NCBI GenBank assembly: GCA_958510825.1 | Contig: OY294049.1 | Location: 35,368,774 to 35,432,773 of the forward strand | From: Brachypterus glaber | Lineage: Eukaryota; Arthropoda; Insecta; Coleoptera; Kateretidae | DNA: 64,000 nt | Direction of reading: 5' to 3' | Shown: positions 34,046 through 44,344 of the stretch, piece by piece | Layout of the letters: every line of letters starts with the position of its first letter | Numbering within the stretch: position 1 is the first letter of the stretch | Made by a program: the position numbers and the translations under genes | The notes under the pieces: generated by a model | What the model was told of the DNA's origin: nothing | Database searches by the model: none | Seen by the model: only the letters and a program-made list of their open reading frames with translations

Positions 34046-34204
34046 ATGAATTCCTAAGCTATTTATTGGATAAAACCTTGTATGGCACTCATGGGTAAAC
34101 CGATATTGCCCTCTCGAAAATTAATCTGCTTGGCTGACGCCTCGCAGGTTAATTTTCTCATGGGCAATATCTTACTTTACCCAGTAGTACCATAAATAAC
34201 TATT
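34046..34204 (-). mobile_element. AATAGTTATTTATGG-family MITE, truncated copy
   Basis: This is the terminal 160 bases of the family in minus orientation, from ATGAATTCCTAAGC through the GCTTGGCTGACGCCTCGCAGG hairpin to CCATAAATAACTATT. The other half is missing. Confidence 0.8.
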
Positions 34205-34212
34205 ATTAAAAG

Positions 34213-34325
34213 ATCCTGAAAAAATCAGCTGTGAGGTGCTAAATTTTATGAAGTCATAACTAACCTAACATGGTAAAGTTATGACGTCATAACATTTAGC
34301 ACCTCACAGCTGATTTTTTCAGGAT
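34213..34325. mobile_element. Hairpin MITE, ATCCTGAAAAAATCAGCTGT arms
   Basis: A near-perfect palindrome of 113 bp has arms of about 45 bases: ATCCTGAAAAAATCAGCTGT, GAGGTGCTAAA and TTATGA(A/C)GTCATAAC. It abuts the 5' side of the dispersed repeat at 34323-34500. Confidence 0.8.
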
Positions 34326-34500
34326 AGCCATGAAACTGACTTTTCGCAATTCACAGGCATCTTGATTAAATTACGAAAATAAAACACCCGATTTCAGATG
34401 CATGTTTTTTAATTTTAATTTTATCTACCTATTTAAATTATGTTTAGTCCTGCAAAAAATAGTGTATATCCCTCAGGACTAAACGTGGCTGTTTTAGTAT
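34323..34500 (+). repeat. GATAGCCATGAAACTGAC dispersed repeat, copy 1
   Basis: About 175 bases match 38610-38785: ACTTTTCGCAATT, CAGGCATCTTGATTAAATTA, AATTTTATCTACCTA and TCCTGCAAAAAATAGTGTAT, ending in GCTGTTTTAGT. Confidence 0.75.
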
Positions 34501-34504
34501 CGCA

Positions 34505-35980
34505 CACCGATATTCCCAGTTAAGTATTATCATTTAAAAAAGTCGAACCTTTTCATGTACTTTGTGACATTTTATGTAAATTTTATTTAAATATTCCTAT
34601 TTCTGATCTTTATTCCTATAAAAATTCAAATGACGAAAACTTAGCAGCAAATTGCTATGAATTAAAGTAGCACGAAAATTCATGTTAGCATGAAAATAAT
34701 CAGAATAACAAAAAGTTATAGTAATAGGAGTATTGTAACAGTGAGGACACATTATTTGAAAATTATACAGCGACGGACGTCACGCTACTTTGAGGTTTTT
34801 AAGTTGGAGCTATACTGGAAATTCAATAAAACTTGTAGTGACTCAGTTGCGAATATGTGGTAAAAGGCGAAGATCATACCAGTTCCCGAACCGACTATTT
34901 TATGGAAGAAAAGAAATAAATATATTTTTTTTTGAGATAACACAGATAAAAAGAATATATTAAAATATAGATAATATCAAATTTTATGGATATATCTAAC
35001 CTAGCCGAAAGCGTCTGAGTCAGATGCTGGACACCCTGTTTATCAATATGGGAACTACTCAAAAACACAAATGGGAAAATATTCTAAATAAAACAAATGC
35101 TAGCAAGTAAAATATAATTCTGACAAATATTTTCTGGTTTACGATGTTTTTGCTTGTACTATGATAAGAATGGCATTTTGTTAGTTTGTTTAATATTTTA
35201 TAGTTAATACAGTCAATTAAGAGGAAAATAGCAAACATTGATAAAGAATACATGAACAGCTGAAATTTGGCATCGTTGATTTTATTTGAGCATTTTGAGC
35301 ATTTCCCTCGGATTGGTCTGTAATATTAGTGCCACCAGAAACTTTTTGATAGAAAGAGAATTTGATCTTACAGATCTTTCACCTAAAATCTTTATTTAAC
35401 TTGGTACTTGTCCTTTGAAAAATAAGGATAAATTCAAAAACCTGACAAATATGTTTTTGCTGTATCCATTTTTAGATTTTCCATGAAAAAAAAAATAAAT
35501 TAAGCATTTGGAAGAAAATTTAATTATTTTTCTAGAAGCACTTTCCTTTTTTTCGTCTGCTAAATCGCTTTGGATTTATTAGTGAAACAAATTAGAGCAA
35601 TTTTTCTAAAATGGCGGACTTTTATCATTGTTTAACCAGGACATTCCGGATTGTTATACCTGGAACCTATTTATCCATGACAAAATTCAATGTTTTGTTC
35701 AACTTTCTTCTCAGTTTACTGTACTTCTCTATGGCAGCAGGTGTATTCGGCAAGCTTTGAAAAACATTGTAACATAATTACGTGTACATTATACCTACAC
35801 AGTAAAAATTTAATCCAATTTGCATTTTAGGTTTTATGCATGATGCTGTATACCATTAAAATATCATTAGAGAACTCAGTGATGAATTTAATAAACTTCT
35901 CCAAATAATATCACATTATTAGATCGTTTGTTTTATTAGAAAAGGACATCCTCACTGGATAATTCAAGTTGGTGTACATG
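34505..35980. other. AT-rich intergenic DNA
   Basis: No supported gene or repeat; the 64-codon minus frame at 35059-35253 is not recognised. Confidence 0.35.
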
Positions 35981-36037
35981 CATTATAAAGAACTTTCACT
36001 TTCGGGTTTAGACCGTGTTAATGGATTTTCACTTTCC

Positions 36038-36072
36038 GACGTTTCGTCTCTTACTACTAGAGACATCTTCAG
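36038..36072 (-). ncRNA. Hammerhead-like motif of the left Penelope-like arm
   Basis: This is the minus-strand mirror of the motif at 37178-37213: CTGAAGA, a six-pair stem GTCTCT/AGAGAC with loop AGTAGTA, then GAAAC and GTC. Penelope-like elements are known to carry hammerhead ribozyme motifs. One extra U after CTGAAGA departs from the classical core. Confidence 0.45.
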
Positions 36073-36115
36073 GGATTAATCTGAAACTAAGTTTTGAATC
36101 AACTTGTGTCACTAT

Positions 36116-36556
36116 TTATGACGAGTTGTGGTTATTCACCCGTGACGAGATTTTTCCTATCAAAGACTTCCATATTGCAGGTAAGTGGTAACCAGTGTCC
36201 CGATTGATATTGTTAGGATGCTTGATGATTTCTATCGATTCCCGTATCTTCCTTGGCATTTTTCTGTTTTCTGTTAATATTTGTTTTGTTTCAGACAAAT
36301 TGATTTTATGACCTGTTTCATGTACATGTTCGGCTACTGCCGATAAGGAAATTTGTTTCTTTCTTATATTGCGCTCATGCTCTTGAAGTCTTGTAGAAAT
36401 TTTTCTCTTAGTTTCACCTATGTAAACCGTACCACAGGGTATTTTATATACGCCTTCTGAACTCAGGGGTATTTTGTCTTTTGTTGAAGTCAAACATTGA
36501 CCTAATTTTTGGTTGGACCGAAATATAGGCTTAATATTTGACTTCTTCAAAAGTTT
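36116..36556 (-). pseudogene. Penelope-like GIY-YIG endonuclease, left arm copy
   Basis: The frame reads KKSNIKPIFRSNQKLGQCL, then GVYKIPCGTVYIGETKRK (the GIY and YIG elements), RLQEHERNIRKKQ, AEHVHETGHKINL, and IEIIKHPNNINRDTGY. Those words are typical of the C-terminal endonuclease of Penelope-like elements, which nicks target DNA for retrotransposition. Against the right arm this copy has lost two codons in the CSC motif (PC-GT versus PCSCGT), removing cysteines expected in this family, but keeps an open frame to the normal end. The N-terminal reverse transcriptase is missing. Confidence 0.8.
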
Positions 36557-36639
36557 ACCTATTTTATCCGTGATACCGCTTACATAGGGAAGTATAACTT
36601 GTGTCTGTCTGTCATTGTCACTATTGTCCTGTTGTTTTG

Positions 36640-37132
36640 GGTCAAGTTATACTTCCCTATGTAAGCGGTATCACGGATAAAATAGGTAAACTTTTGAAGA
36701 AGTCAAATATTAAGCCTATATTTCGGTCCAACCAAAAATTAGGTCAATGTTTGACTTCAACAAAAGACAAAATACCCCTGAGTTCAGAAGGCGTATATAA
36801 AATACCCTGCTCCTGTGGTACGGTTTACATAGGTGAAACTAAGAGAAAAATTTCTACAAGACTTCAAGAGCATGAGCGCAAAATAAGAAAGAAACAAATT
36901 TCCTTATCGGCAGTAGCCGAACATGTACATGAAACAGGTCATAAAATCAATTTGTCTGAAACAAAACAAATATTAACAGAAAACAGAAAAATCCAAGGAA
37001 GATACGGGAATCGATAGAAATCATCAAGCATCCTAACAATATCAATCGGGACACTGGTTACCACTTACCTGCAATATGGAAGTCTTTGATAGGAAAAACC
37101 TCGTCACGGGTGAATAACCACAACTCGTCATA
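36640..37132 (+). pseudogene. Penelope-like GIY-YIG endonuclease, right arm copy
   Basis: The frame contains KKSNIKPIFRSNQKLGQCL, GVYKIPCSCGTVYIGETKRK with both cysteines, RLQEHERKIRKKQ and AEHVHETGHKINL. A single-base loss near 36990 (AAATCC versus AAATGCC in the partner) shifts the frame and stops it at 37017. The expected tail (HPNNINRDTGY...) continues in another frame to about 37132. So each arm is damaged in a different place. The open frame from 36601 includes spacer and is not a true start. Confidence 0.8.
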
Positions 37133-37177
37133 AATAGTGACACAAGTTGATTCGAAACTTAGTTTCAGATTAATCCC

Positions 37178-37213
37178 TGAAGATGTCTCTAGTAGTAAGA
37201 GACGAAACGTCGG
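37178..37213 (+). ncRNA. Hammerhead-like motif of the right Penelope-like arm
   Basis: The order CTGAAGA - U - GTCTCT - loop AGTAGTA - AGAGAC - GAAAC - GTC fits the conserved CUGANGA/GAAA core with a six-pair stem II, and GTC supplies a possible cleavage triplet. It lies downstream of the GIY-YIG frame, as in known Penelope-like elements. With a very short stem III it could act only as a dimer, if at all. Confidence 0.5.
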
Positions 37214-37263
37214 AAAGTGAAAATCCATTAACACGGTCTAAACCCGAAAGTGAAAGTTCTTTA

Positions 37264-37651
37264 TATCGATACCCCCAAGCAACAAAGCCGTAACTCATAT
37301 ATTGTCATTTTTCACGACAGCTAAATTTCTAAAATATTTTTTTTTGTTATTTAAGGGTGGGTAAATGATTGAAGTGGAAAAGGAAGACATGCGATACGTC
37401 ATTTGAAAGCTTATAAAATTCTCTATTTAACTGTATAAGTTTTTATTGTTTATTTATTGTTTGTTTCTGATAGTAATCAAGTTTAAAATTTTTTACTTTA
37501 GTGTTTTTAGGTAAAATTTTGGTTAAAATGGCCTGTGGAGAAATCTGAGTAGTACCACCAGGTGTGTCTTTTTTCAAGGCGTTTACCTATGAGTATAACT
37601 CAAAATGGGTCTAACTTGAGTTACGTCCTTGTTGCTTGGGAGTGTCGATAT
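37264..37651. mobile_element. Inverted-repeat element, CCCAAGCAACAA ends
   Basis: The ends TATCGATACCCCCAAGCAAC and, inverted, GTTGCTTGGGAGTGTCGATA enclose 388 bp. An interior stretch (AGCTTATAAAATTCTC.ATTTAACTGTA, 37410-37437) matches the interior of the CAGWGCGGTCC elements. It starts directly at the right end of the Penelope-like element. Confidence 0.65.
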
Positions 37652-37654
37652 CTT

Positions 37655-38605
37655 AATATCCGTGAAAGCTTAAAATCTAAAATACATGCATTAGTCCAAA
37701 TGAGTGAAGAATTGACAGCACAAGACACTTAATTTGAGGTTATGTCTGTTGACAATTACAATTTTAACTGTCAAAAGATATACCCTCAAAATACAAATTA
37801 ATAATTACACGTCAAACAAAACCATTATTTTATAGACTTTTTTATTTTATAGACATTAATTTGAATTAGCAACACAGGTATACCACTATAAAATGGGTCT
37901 TCAAATGGCCTTAAAGGGAAAAAGCGAGTGAAGGACGAAGTGAGATGATTGTCTCCTGCCTAATTTTGGTTTTACGAGTTGAATGAAGTTCGACCCGCAA
38001 AAAGACGAGACCGGCAAAGAGATACTTTCGGACCTGGTACACACAATATTTTTCAGACGACGAAATAATGCTCCAAAATTGAGAATGTAGATATTTTCTA
38101 ATGGCTATTGAAGCTACGATACTAATAAAATTAAACTAAACTTGGATTGAACATGAATTTGCTCATCTTTGATGAACCGAAAGGGATTTTGCGGGACGGA
38201 AATGTATTTTGTTTAAAATAATAACAATTTGGTATGTAAATAAATATATTTTCTAATATGGACGTCTAACATTGACATAAGTGTTTTTTTGCACGACCAA
38301 GACTAAAACCTAATTTTACGCTTTCATTTTCGGGACTAAACTTGCCGTTTTTCTCCCTAGGGAATAAAAATCACGGCAACCTTAATAATATTAAAATATT
38401 ATACTTACTATGTGCTTTGCTGGTTCAAAAATTAGGTTTGGTGGTGTTTTGTAATAAATTAGCGATTCAAACCAATTTATTTGATTTTAACAAAGAAAAC
38501 CTTTAAAAATAACATTGTTATAACAATTTACACATAACTTAAAATTTATTATCTTCGTCCATTTTTTTGACGTTTGTGTCAACCATATTAAAAAACAATT
38601 GAAAT
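37655..38605. other. Intergenic DNA
   Basis: No supported gene or repeat was seen. Confidence 0.35.
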
Positions 38606-38609
38606 CGCG

Positions 38610-38785
38610 ATAGCCATGAAACTGACTTTTCGCAATTTACAGGCATCTTGATTAAATTACGAAAAGAAAACAACCGATTTTAGACGCGTGGTTTTTAATT
38701 TTAATTTTATCTACCTACCTAAATTATGTTTGGTCCTGCAAAAAATAGTGTATATACCTCAGGACTAAACTTAGCTGTTTTAGTC
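38610..38785 (+). repeat. GATAGCCATGAAACTGAC dispersed repeat, copy 2
   Basis: This is the second copy of the repeat at 34323-34500, with roughly one change per ten bases. It lacks the hairpin MITE that adjoins copy 1. Confidence 0.75.
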
Positions 38786-39242
38786 CCTTGCATTTCTGTT
38801 TCCCTCGCTATTATTGATAAAATATGCTCATACAATTTGATTGACTGTTTAATAAAGAGAGAAAAAAAAGTGCGATGAGGTGAAAATGATGGTAAATCAC
38901 GGATTCAAACAATGAGCGAATAACGGCAAATGGCATATGACTATAATAAATATCAGTGTTCAACGGGGGAGAAATCAAACCTGATTTAGTTGTACCTCTA
39001 ATGGCCCTATAGTTAATTAAATGCCCAAGTCAATGAGCAATTGCACTCGTTTACGTGTGTAAAGGAAAAAGGCTACGGAATAAATAGGGTAAATACCGCC
39101 CACCGGCCACCTTAGGGAAAAGCTTGATAAAAAATATAGTTAAAACTGGCCTACCGCAATTTCAAGTAAAATTAAAAGTTAACAAAAAAAAAACAAATAC
39201 AAAAAACGCAGTATTTTAATACCAAACAAATATTCTAGTATA

Positions 39243-39775
39243 CAGGGTGATTCTACATCAAAAACTGTAAAAAAATTTCATACACAAATGACCATAAATA
39301 GATTTTAAGGGAGCCCACTTTTTTTTTAAGTTTCTGATGTAGAATCGCCCTGCATTATTAACATTTTTATTTTTCTAATTTTTAGTTCCTATTTTTTATG
39401 CACAGAACGTAAAATCATCTCTTTAACTGTAATTTTCTCGCAAACGGTTGGATCTACGGTGTTACACCGTGTTAAGAGTACCTTATTTATGTATTTTTAA
39501 CCAAGGAATTATGGTTTGTTAATAAAATGTCAAAAAAAAGCGGCGAAAAAGTTTGGGGCAAAAAAGTGACGCCCCCCATTTCACACGCCCCTACTTAAAG
39601 TTCCCAAATAAAAATTACATAGAATGATAGCCTTTATTAATGTTAGGGCATGTATCAAAAATCTTTACTGTGGTTTACAAGATTCCATAGATATTAAATA
39701 AAAACACTTTTTAAGGCGCCCTTAAAAGATGTCGGGACCATTTTTTTTTGTCAGTTTTGGACCAACCTGTATATT
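39243..39775. mobile_element. Divergent relative of the CAGGRTGATCAATAACTGG element
   Basis: The left end CAGGGTGATTCTACATC (after TA at 39241) pairs with GATGTAGAATCGCCCTG ending at 39352, a 110-bp unit. Beyond that, 39390-39775 resembles the interior of 17213-17939 (GCAAACGGTTG..CTAC, TATGTATTTTTA, AAAAAGTTTGGG, CCTTATTAAT) and ends GGACCAACCTGTATA. It may be a small MITE inside or beside an older family member. Confidence 0.5.
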
Positions 39776-39779
39776 TGTA

Positions 39780-41140
39780 AATCAATAACTTAAGAAGTCA
39801 TAGATAACTGCATGAGCGGTATTACCCCCTTCGCTGTATTGCCCCGATTTATCCTACATGTGTAAAGAAACGAGAGTGCGGACTAAATAATACCTCGGTG
39901 GATGGCATCGCCGTGAACAATAGACGATCTCTAGAGTGTAGTGAGCGAATTCGCCACTCATTAAGTTCCAACTTTATAGGCCCCCAATAGGGGGCGCCGG
40001 CCCATTATAACAGAAGACGACCTCGGGGTCTTCTCCGTAGGACAAACACTACTCTCAAGTGAACCACTATTGTAATTACACCAACTCATCATCACGTTTT
40101 CCTTGCTAATTTATCCCCAATGTGACAAGTATTTAAACTCGGTTTAAAGAACACTGTTCCACAAACTGTTTTTTTTTTGTATAATTTACATTTTAGCACC
40201 CAAAGCGATTGTAAAAAAAAACGTAATGACTCTCTGTTGGCTGCTTTTCAGGTTTATTATTTATAGAATATTTATGGCTTATAAGCATATTTTGCTGTTC
40301 TGTTTAAAATAAAAAATACATATATGTATCTAAAAAGTCAATTTCAGGGTACCGTTACGTTACGTTACGTTACGTTACGTTTTTAATGTAGGAAACTTTC
40401 GAAAAAAAACGAAACCTCTATAGGATCGCTTGGTTGTCCGTACGTCCGCCGCCCTAGGATATTGAAATTTGTCATACAAGTAAATTGCAATAGGTGAAAA
40501 GAGGCAAAAAGTGGCCAAATCCGTATTTTTTATCGATAACCCACTAATTCTCGTATGGAAACAATATATATATATATACTAAAAGAAAGCTCAACTAATT
40601 CTCTATAAAAAAGTCATATGTATTTTTGAGCTACGACTAGGTCTCGTGAAGATATGATACAAAATTTTTTTAAAAACAGTTAGTTACAGAAACTACAATG
40701 CGCGAGTTTACTCGTACTTGACCAATTTTTTTATTCATAGTTTGCTGTATAGCAAAATAAAAAACAATTTAAAATCTAAAAATGTCCACCGGTCAAGTTT
40801 CTTGTTGATTACGAAAAAGTTGTCAACAAAATCTTGACTTAACTCGAGTTACTAGAGAACCATTGCACGGGATGCTGGCAAACCCACCAAAGCATTGCCC
40901 GGCACTGCTCTTAATGTAGATCTCAACCTTTTATTTCCATTTTTTTCTGTTGAACCGTGTTATCTTCTTATTGAACATTACCATAAAAGACTCTTCACGA
41001 CTTTTAAATCTACATTTAATCAACTGCTGAAGCGACTAATTAAAAAATTCCAAAGCAAATTCCTTGTTCTGATATTAGATACGATATTTATAAAATGTTT
41101 TGAATAGATAATATTACAATAATTATAATCATTACTTAGT
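39780..41140. other. Intergenic DNA with a (GTTAC)n tract
   Basis: No supported gene. The stretch 39880-40080 is less AT-rich than its neighbours and contains a GGCCCCCAATAGGGGGCGCC-like small palindrome near 39980. A pentamer repeat GTTAC, about six copies, lies at 40350-40380. Confidence 0.4.
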
Positions 41141-41199
41141 TTTATTAGAATAATTCTACTTAGGCATTTTTTTACGGGTGGAAACACCCGAACGGGTGT

Positions 41200-41549
41200 T
41201 TAACTGTAATAAAATCAACCGAAAAACCATTTCTTTTTTGTATTTTCGGCTTAAGAATGTAATGAAACGTCGAGACAATGTGAAAAAAGTGGATGTTGAA
41301 AGAGTGTCTGTCTGTCTGTCGGTGTGTATGTAAACCTTATAACTTTTGAACCGAACGTCCGCTTTAAAATATTCTTTCACAAAATAATTCAGGACCTTTT
41401 CTGTTAGTCACATGGTTTACATTAGCTTAGAGTAAGGGGGCAAAATGGTAAAAAAACTATAATTTTTAGCAATATCTCACTCATTTATAGTAGAACAATT
41501 TTTTTTTGCATAAATGAAAATAACGTTTAGTTCCCTACTAAAACATATG
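41200..41549 (+). repeat. Dispersed repeat with TGTCTGTCTG core, copy 2, left part
   Basis: This matches 32380-32700 and contains a GTCTGTCTGTCTGTC tract at 41308-41322. It is interrupted at 41550 by the nested MITE and resumes at 42226. Confidence 0.75.
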
Positions 41550-42225
41550 TAATTATTTTTATCCAATACATACAATTACCAGCTTTATTTTAAATAGATA
41601 AACTCAGTAATAACCCCCGAGTGGCTTTTACTTTATTGAGTGGATAATTATTTATTTTACCCACTCAACTGTCACTGTCAAATTATTTTTTATTATTATT
41701 ATTTTCTTGTAAATGTCATTAAAATTTTTAATAATAGTTATTTATGGTACTAGTGGGTAAAGTAAGATATTTCCCATGAGAAAATTAACCTGCTAGGAGT
41801 CAGCAAAGCAGGTTAATTTTCGAGAGGGTAATATCGGCTTACCCATGAGTGCCATACAAGGTTTTATCCAATAAATAGCTTAGAACTTCATATTTTTATT
41901 AAAAATTTTAATGACATTTACAAGAAAATAATTTGACAAGTGACAATTGAGTGGGTAAAATAAATAATTATCCACTCAATAAAGTAAAAGCCACGCGGGG
42001 GTTATTATTGAGTTTATCTATTTAAAATAAAGCTGGTAATTGTCTCATTATCTGTATGTGTTGGATAAAAATATGAATTCCTAAGCTATTTATTGAATAA
42101 AACCTTGTATGGCACTCATGGGTAAACCGATATTTCCCTCTCGAAAATTAACCTGCGAGGCGTCAGCCAAGCATTTTCTCATGGGCAATATCTTACTTTA
42201 CCCACTAGTACCATAAATAACTATT
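41550..42225 (-). mobile_element. AATAGTTATTTATGG-family MITE, outer copy interrupted by a second copy
   Basis: The outer copy is in minus orientation. Its first part runs 41550-41735 (ATTACCAGC, GAGTGGCTTTTACTTTATTG, AATTTTTAATA). Its second part runs 42067-42225 (ATGAATTCCTAAGC to CCATAAATAACTATT). The joined sequence equals the uninterrupted copy at 50159-50468. Flanks are AAACATATG and ATCGTAGG, which are contiguous at 32694-32705, so insertion produced no obvious duplication. Confidence 0.85.
41735..42066 (+). mobile_element. AATAGTTATTTATGG-family MITE, inner copy
   Basis: This is a complete plus-orientation copy inserted into another member of its own family. It runs from AATAGTTATTTATGGTACTA through the AACCTGC/GCAGGTT hairpin and AATAATTATCCACTCAATAA to GTGTTGGATAAAA. 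Confidence 0.85.
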
Positions 42226-42380
42226 ATCGTAGGACTATTAGTTTCCGAGATATAGTCATTTTAATAAATTTTGATATGATATATTTTTACATTTTTAATT
42301 AGATGTTAAATTTTGACACTAGTAAAATTTCAAGACAAAGAAAAAATAAAAGAGATGGTCCAAAAATACAGGAAAAATGA
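42226..42380 (+). repeat. Dispersed repeat with TGTCTGTCTG core, copy 2, right part
   Basis: ATCGTAGGACTATTAGTTTC, ATTTTTACATTTTTAATTAG and TTTTGACACTAGTAAAAT match 32703-32860. Confidence 0.75.
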
Positions 42381-42384
42381 AGTA

Positions 42385-43325
42385 AATTTGATATCAAACC
42401 AAGCTTTGACCCTTTATTTTTAATATTTATTTTACACCTGGAATAGATTATACTTGTATACCATATTTCATACTTCTGGGTTACAAAATTCCTGAGATAA
42501 ATGGCGGACGGACTGAGAACAGAGCTAATTGGATAACCTATAAGGTTTTCTCTTTTTGAGATACAAAACCCCAAAACCCCGAAAATATATAGGGTTCGTT
42601 GCAAACTTCTTCTCCCATTTTTTTCTGTAACTGTAAGTATATTATATGCAAATATCCCATATCAGCTCTGGATTAAAATACATCTTCATCGACCTAGAGA
42701 GGTTTTATCTTCGTCACGAATACTAATTAACACACCTCCAATTAGTGACCAATACGATGTGGACCATGTGCACCTCGTGACTGACGAGTCCAGATAAGGG
42801 GAATTAGTCGCAACCACGAAGTCTGAATCGAAACTGGCACCGATATCGCACCCACGCCTACTACACGACTGATAAACACGCCAACTGCTTAAAAAACAAA
42901 CAATTAACAAAAGGAGGGTATCGTATTTTGGGCTAAATCGCCTGCAATGACTTTACATGCTTATAGATACATAAAAAATAAATACTTAGCCAAAATTTCA
43001 GCCCTGCTTGTGTCCCGGAACATACTTAATTATTAATTAATTATTTTAATTACGAATTTTGACATATGTCAATGCACGATTTAGCAACATTGCACGTTAC
43101 GAATTTTCATGTGTCAAGTGCCATGAAATTAAGTATAGGTTTTATTGACAGGCTATTAAAAATTGTTTTTCTGTGTTCTGTGTTAGAAATAATGCCCTTA
43201 AAATGTAAAAAGCTATTAAGCATTTAATATTTTATTAGTTGAATATAAAAAAATCATTGGTTTATCTTTACTGGATATTGTTTCGACCTTTGGTTTGGAC
43301 TTTTTATAATTAAATAAAATTAGAG
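42385..43325. other. Intergenic DNA
   Basis: No supported gene. Frames at 42299-42604 and 42686-42910 (minus) are not recognised. Confidence 0.35.
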
Positions 43326-43330
43326 AATCT

Positions 43331-43451
43331 TAAGGGCATATCTACATAACAATGCGATGCCTTGATTGGCTTGATTGGCTTGATGTGCCGCCATGTATCT
43401 TTTAAGCCAATCATGGTATCGCACTCTTATGTTTTATGTTCTTATGCCTTA
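43331..43451. mobile_element. Hairpin MITE, TAAGGGCATA ends
   Basis: The arms TAAGGGCATATCTACATAAC...GCGATGCCTTGATTGGCTT and AAGCCAATCATGGTATCGC...TTATGCCTTA are inverted copies with small indels, 121 bp in total. The left side contains a doubled GATTGGCTT. Confidence 0.65.
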
Positions 43452-43454
43452 ACT

Positions 43455-44340
43455 GTCGTGAAGTCCGATATCAAAACGTTTGAAATCGGAGTATTTATGG
43501 CTCAAGTGCATTCAAGATATTGCTATCCTTTACTTTAGAGGAGATTTTCTAGTCGTCCTTCTCGTTGTCCTTCAGTGGGTAATGAAACAATAAAACAGAA
43601 ATAGTTACGCTCACAGAATCCGTGAGTGACAAGAGCTAATTTAAATCACAGTATTCTTGATTTTCACTTTGATTTTAGAATTCTATTGGAATACACATTT
43701 TTTTGAATAGTTACCTTAGATCCTTAAGGATTGACAGATTTTTTTTGGTTGTAATTTTTCCTTATTTTTAAACATTTATAAGGGAAAGTTTTGTTTTATG
43801 TAGGGCATTATTTTATATTACTACCATTAGAAGTACATATATACATCAACAGGTGAAAATCTAAAAAAGGTAATTCTTTTAGGAAATAAGCAAGGCTTAC
43901 AATTATTGTAGTAGTATCATAACATAAGAGGGCTAGCAATCAAATTACCCTGTAATTTGCAAATAACCCATATGCATCCGAAAAAAAAAAAATGGGAGGT
44001 ACACATTTGTTTTTTCAGAAATTTCCTGACTGTAGGGGAAGTCAAGCCACGGGGGTTCGCTGCGTGGCCCCGGCAAGGGGGTCCTGACAGCCAGTAATTA
44101 ATGTACAGGTTGCATGTGTTAGGAAGAACCCCGCCTTTGTAAACCCCGCCACCCCTTGCTCGATGAATATTTATACCGGACACACACACCTTTGCCGACG
44201 CTGTGTGCCTAATCTAGACCATCATGCGAAACAACAATAATAAATCATCACCACCAAAAATCATCCAAAACTTTCTGACTAACCAACTTTACTGTTATAC
44301 AGGACCGGATTTAGTCAAGTTTCCGAAATAAGCAATGTAT
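43455..44340. other. Intergenic DNA with a GC-rich island
   Basis: No supported gene. The stretch 44035-44165 is much richer in GC than its neighbours (CCACGGGGGTTCGCTGCGTG, CCCGGCAAGGGGGTCC, CCCCGCCACCCC) and is probably an old retroelement part. The 90-codon minus frame across it is not recognised. Confidence 0.35.
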
Positions 44341-44344
44341 AACA

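Larger units (their letters stand above)
35984..37265. mobile_element. Penelope-like element end in inverted-dimer form
   Basis: Two arms of about 610 bases (35984-36595 and 36652-37265) are nearly identical inverted copies around a 56-base spacer. Each arm codes for the GIY-YIG endonuclease end of a Penelope-like retroelement, carries a hammerhead-like motif downstream of the frame, and ends in GTTCTTTATA or its complement. The reverse transcriptase part is absent. Inverted terminal copies are known for Penelope-like elements. An element reduced to two back-to-back 3' ends with only a short spacer is less usual. Confidence 0.8.

Noticed and set aside
40350..40380. (GTTAC)n as a possible telomere-like repeat
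   Set aside because: Only about six pentamers, and not the TTAGG or TCAGG telomere unit of insects; a simple microsatellite.
42765..42815. CTGACGAGTCCAGATAAGG, possible hammerhead ribozyme start
   Set aside because: The strand lacks the GAAA half and a pairing stem II downstream; only the CUGANGA half is present.
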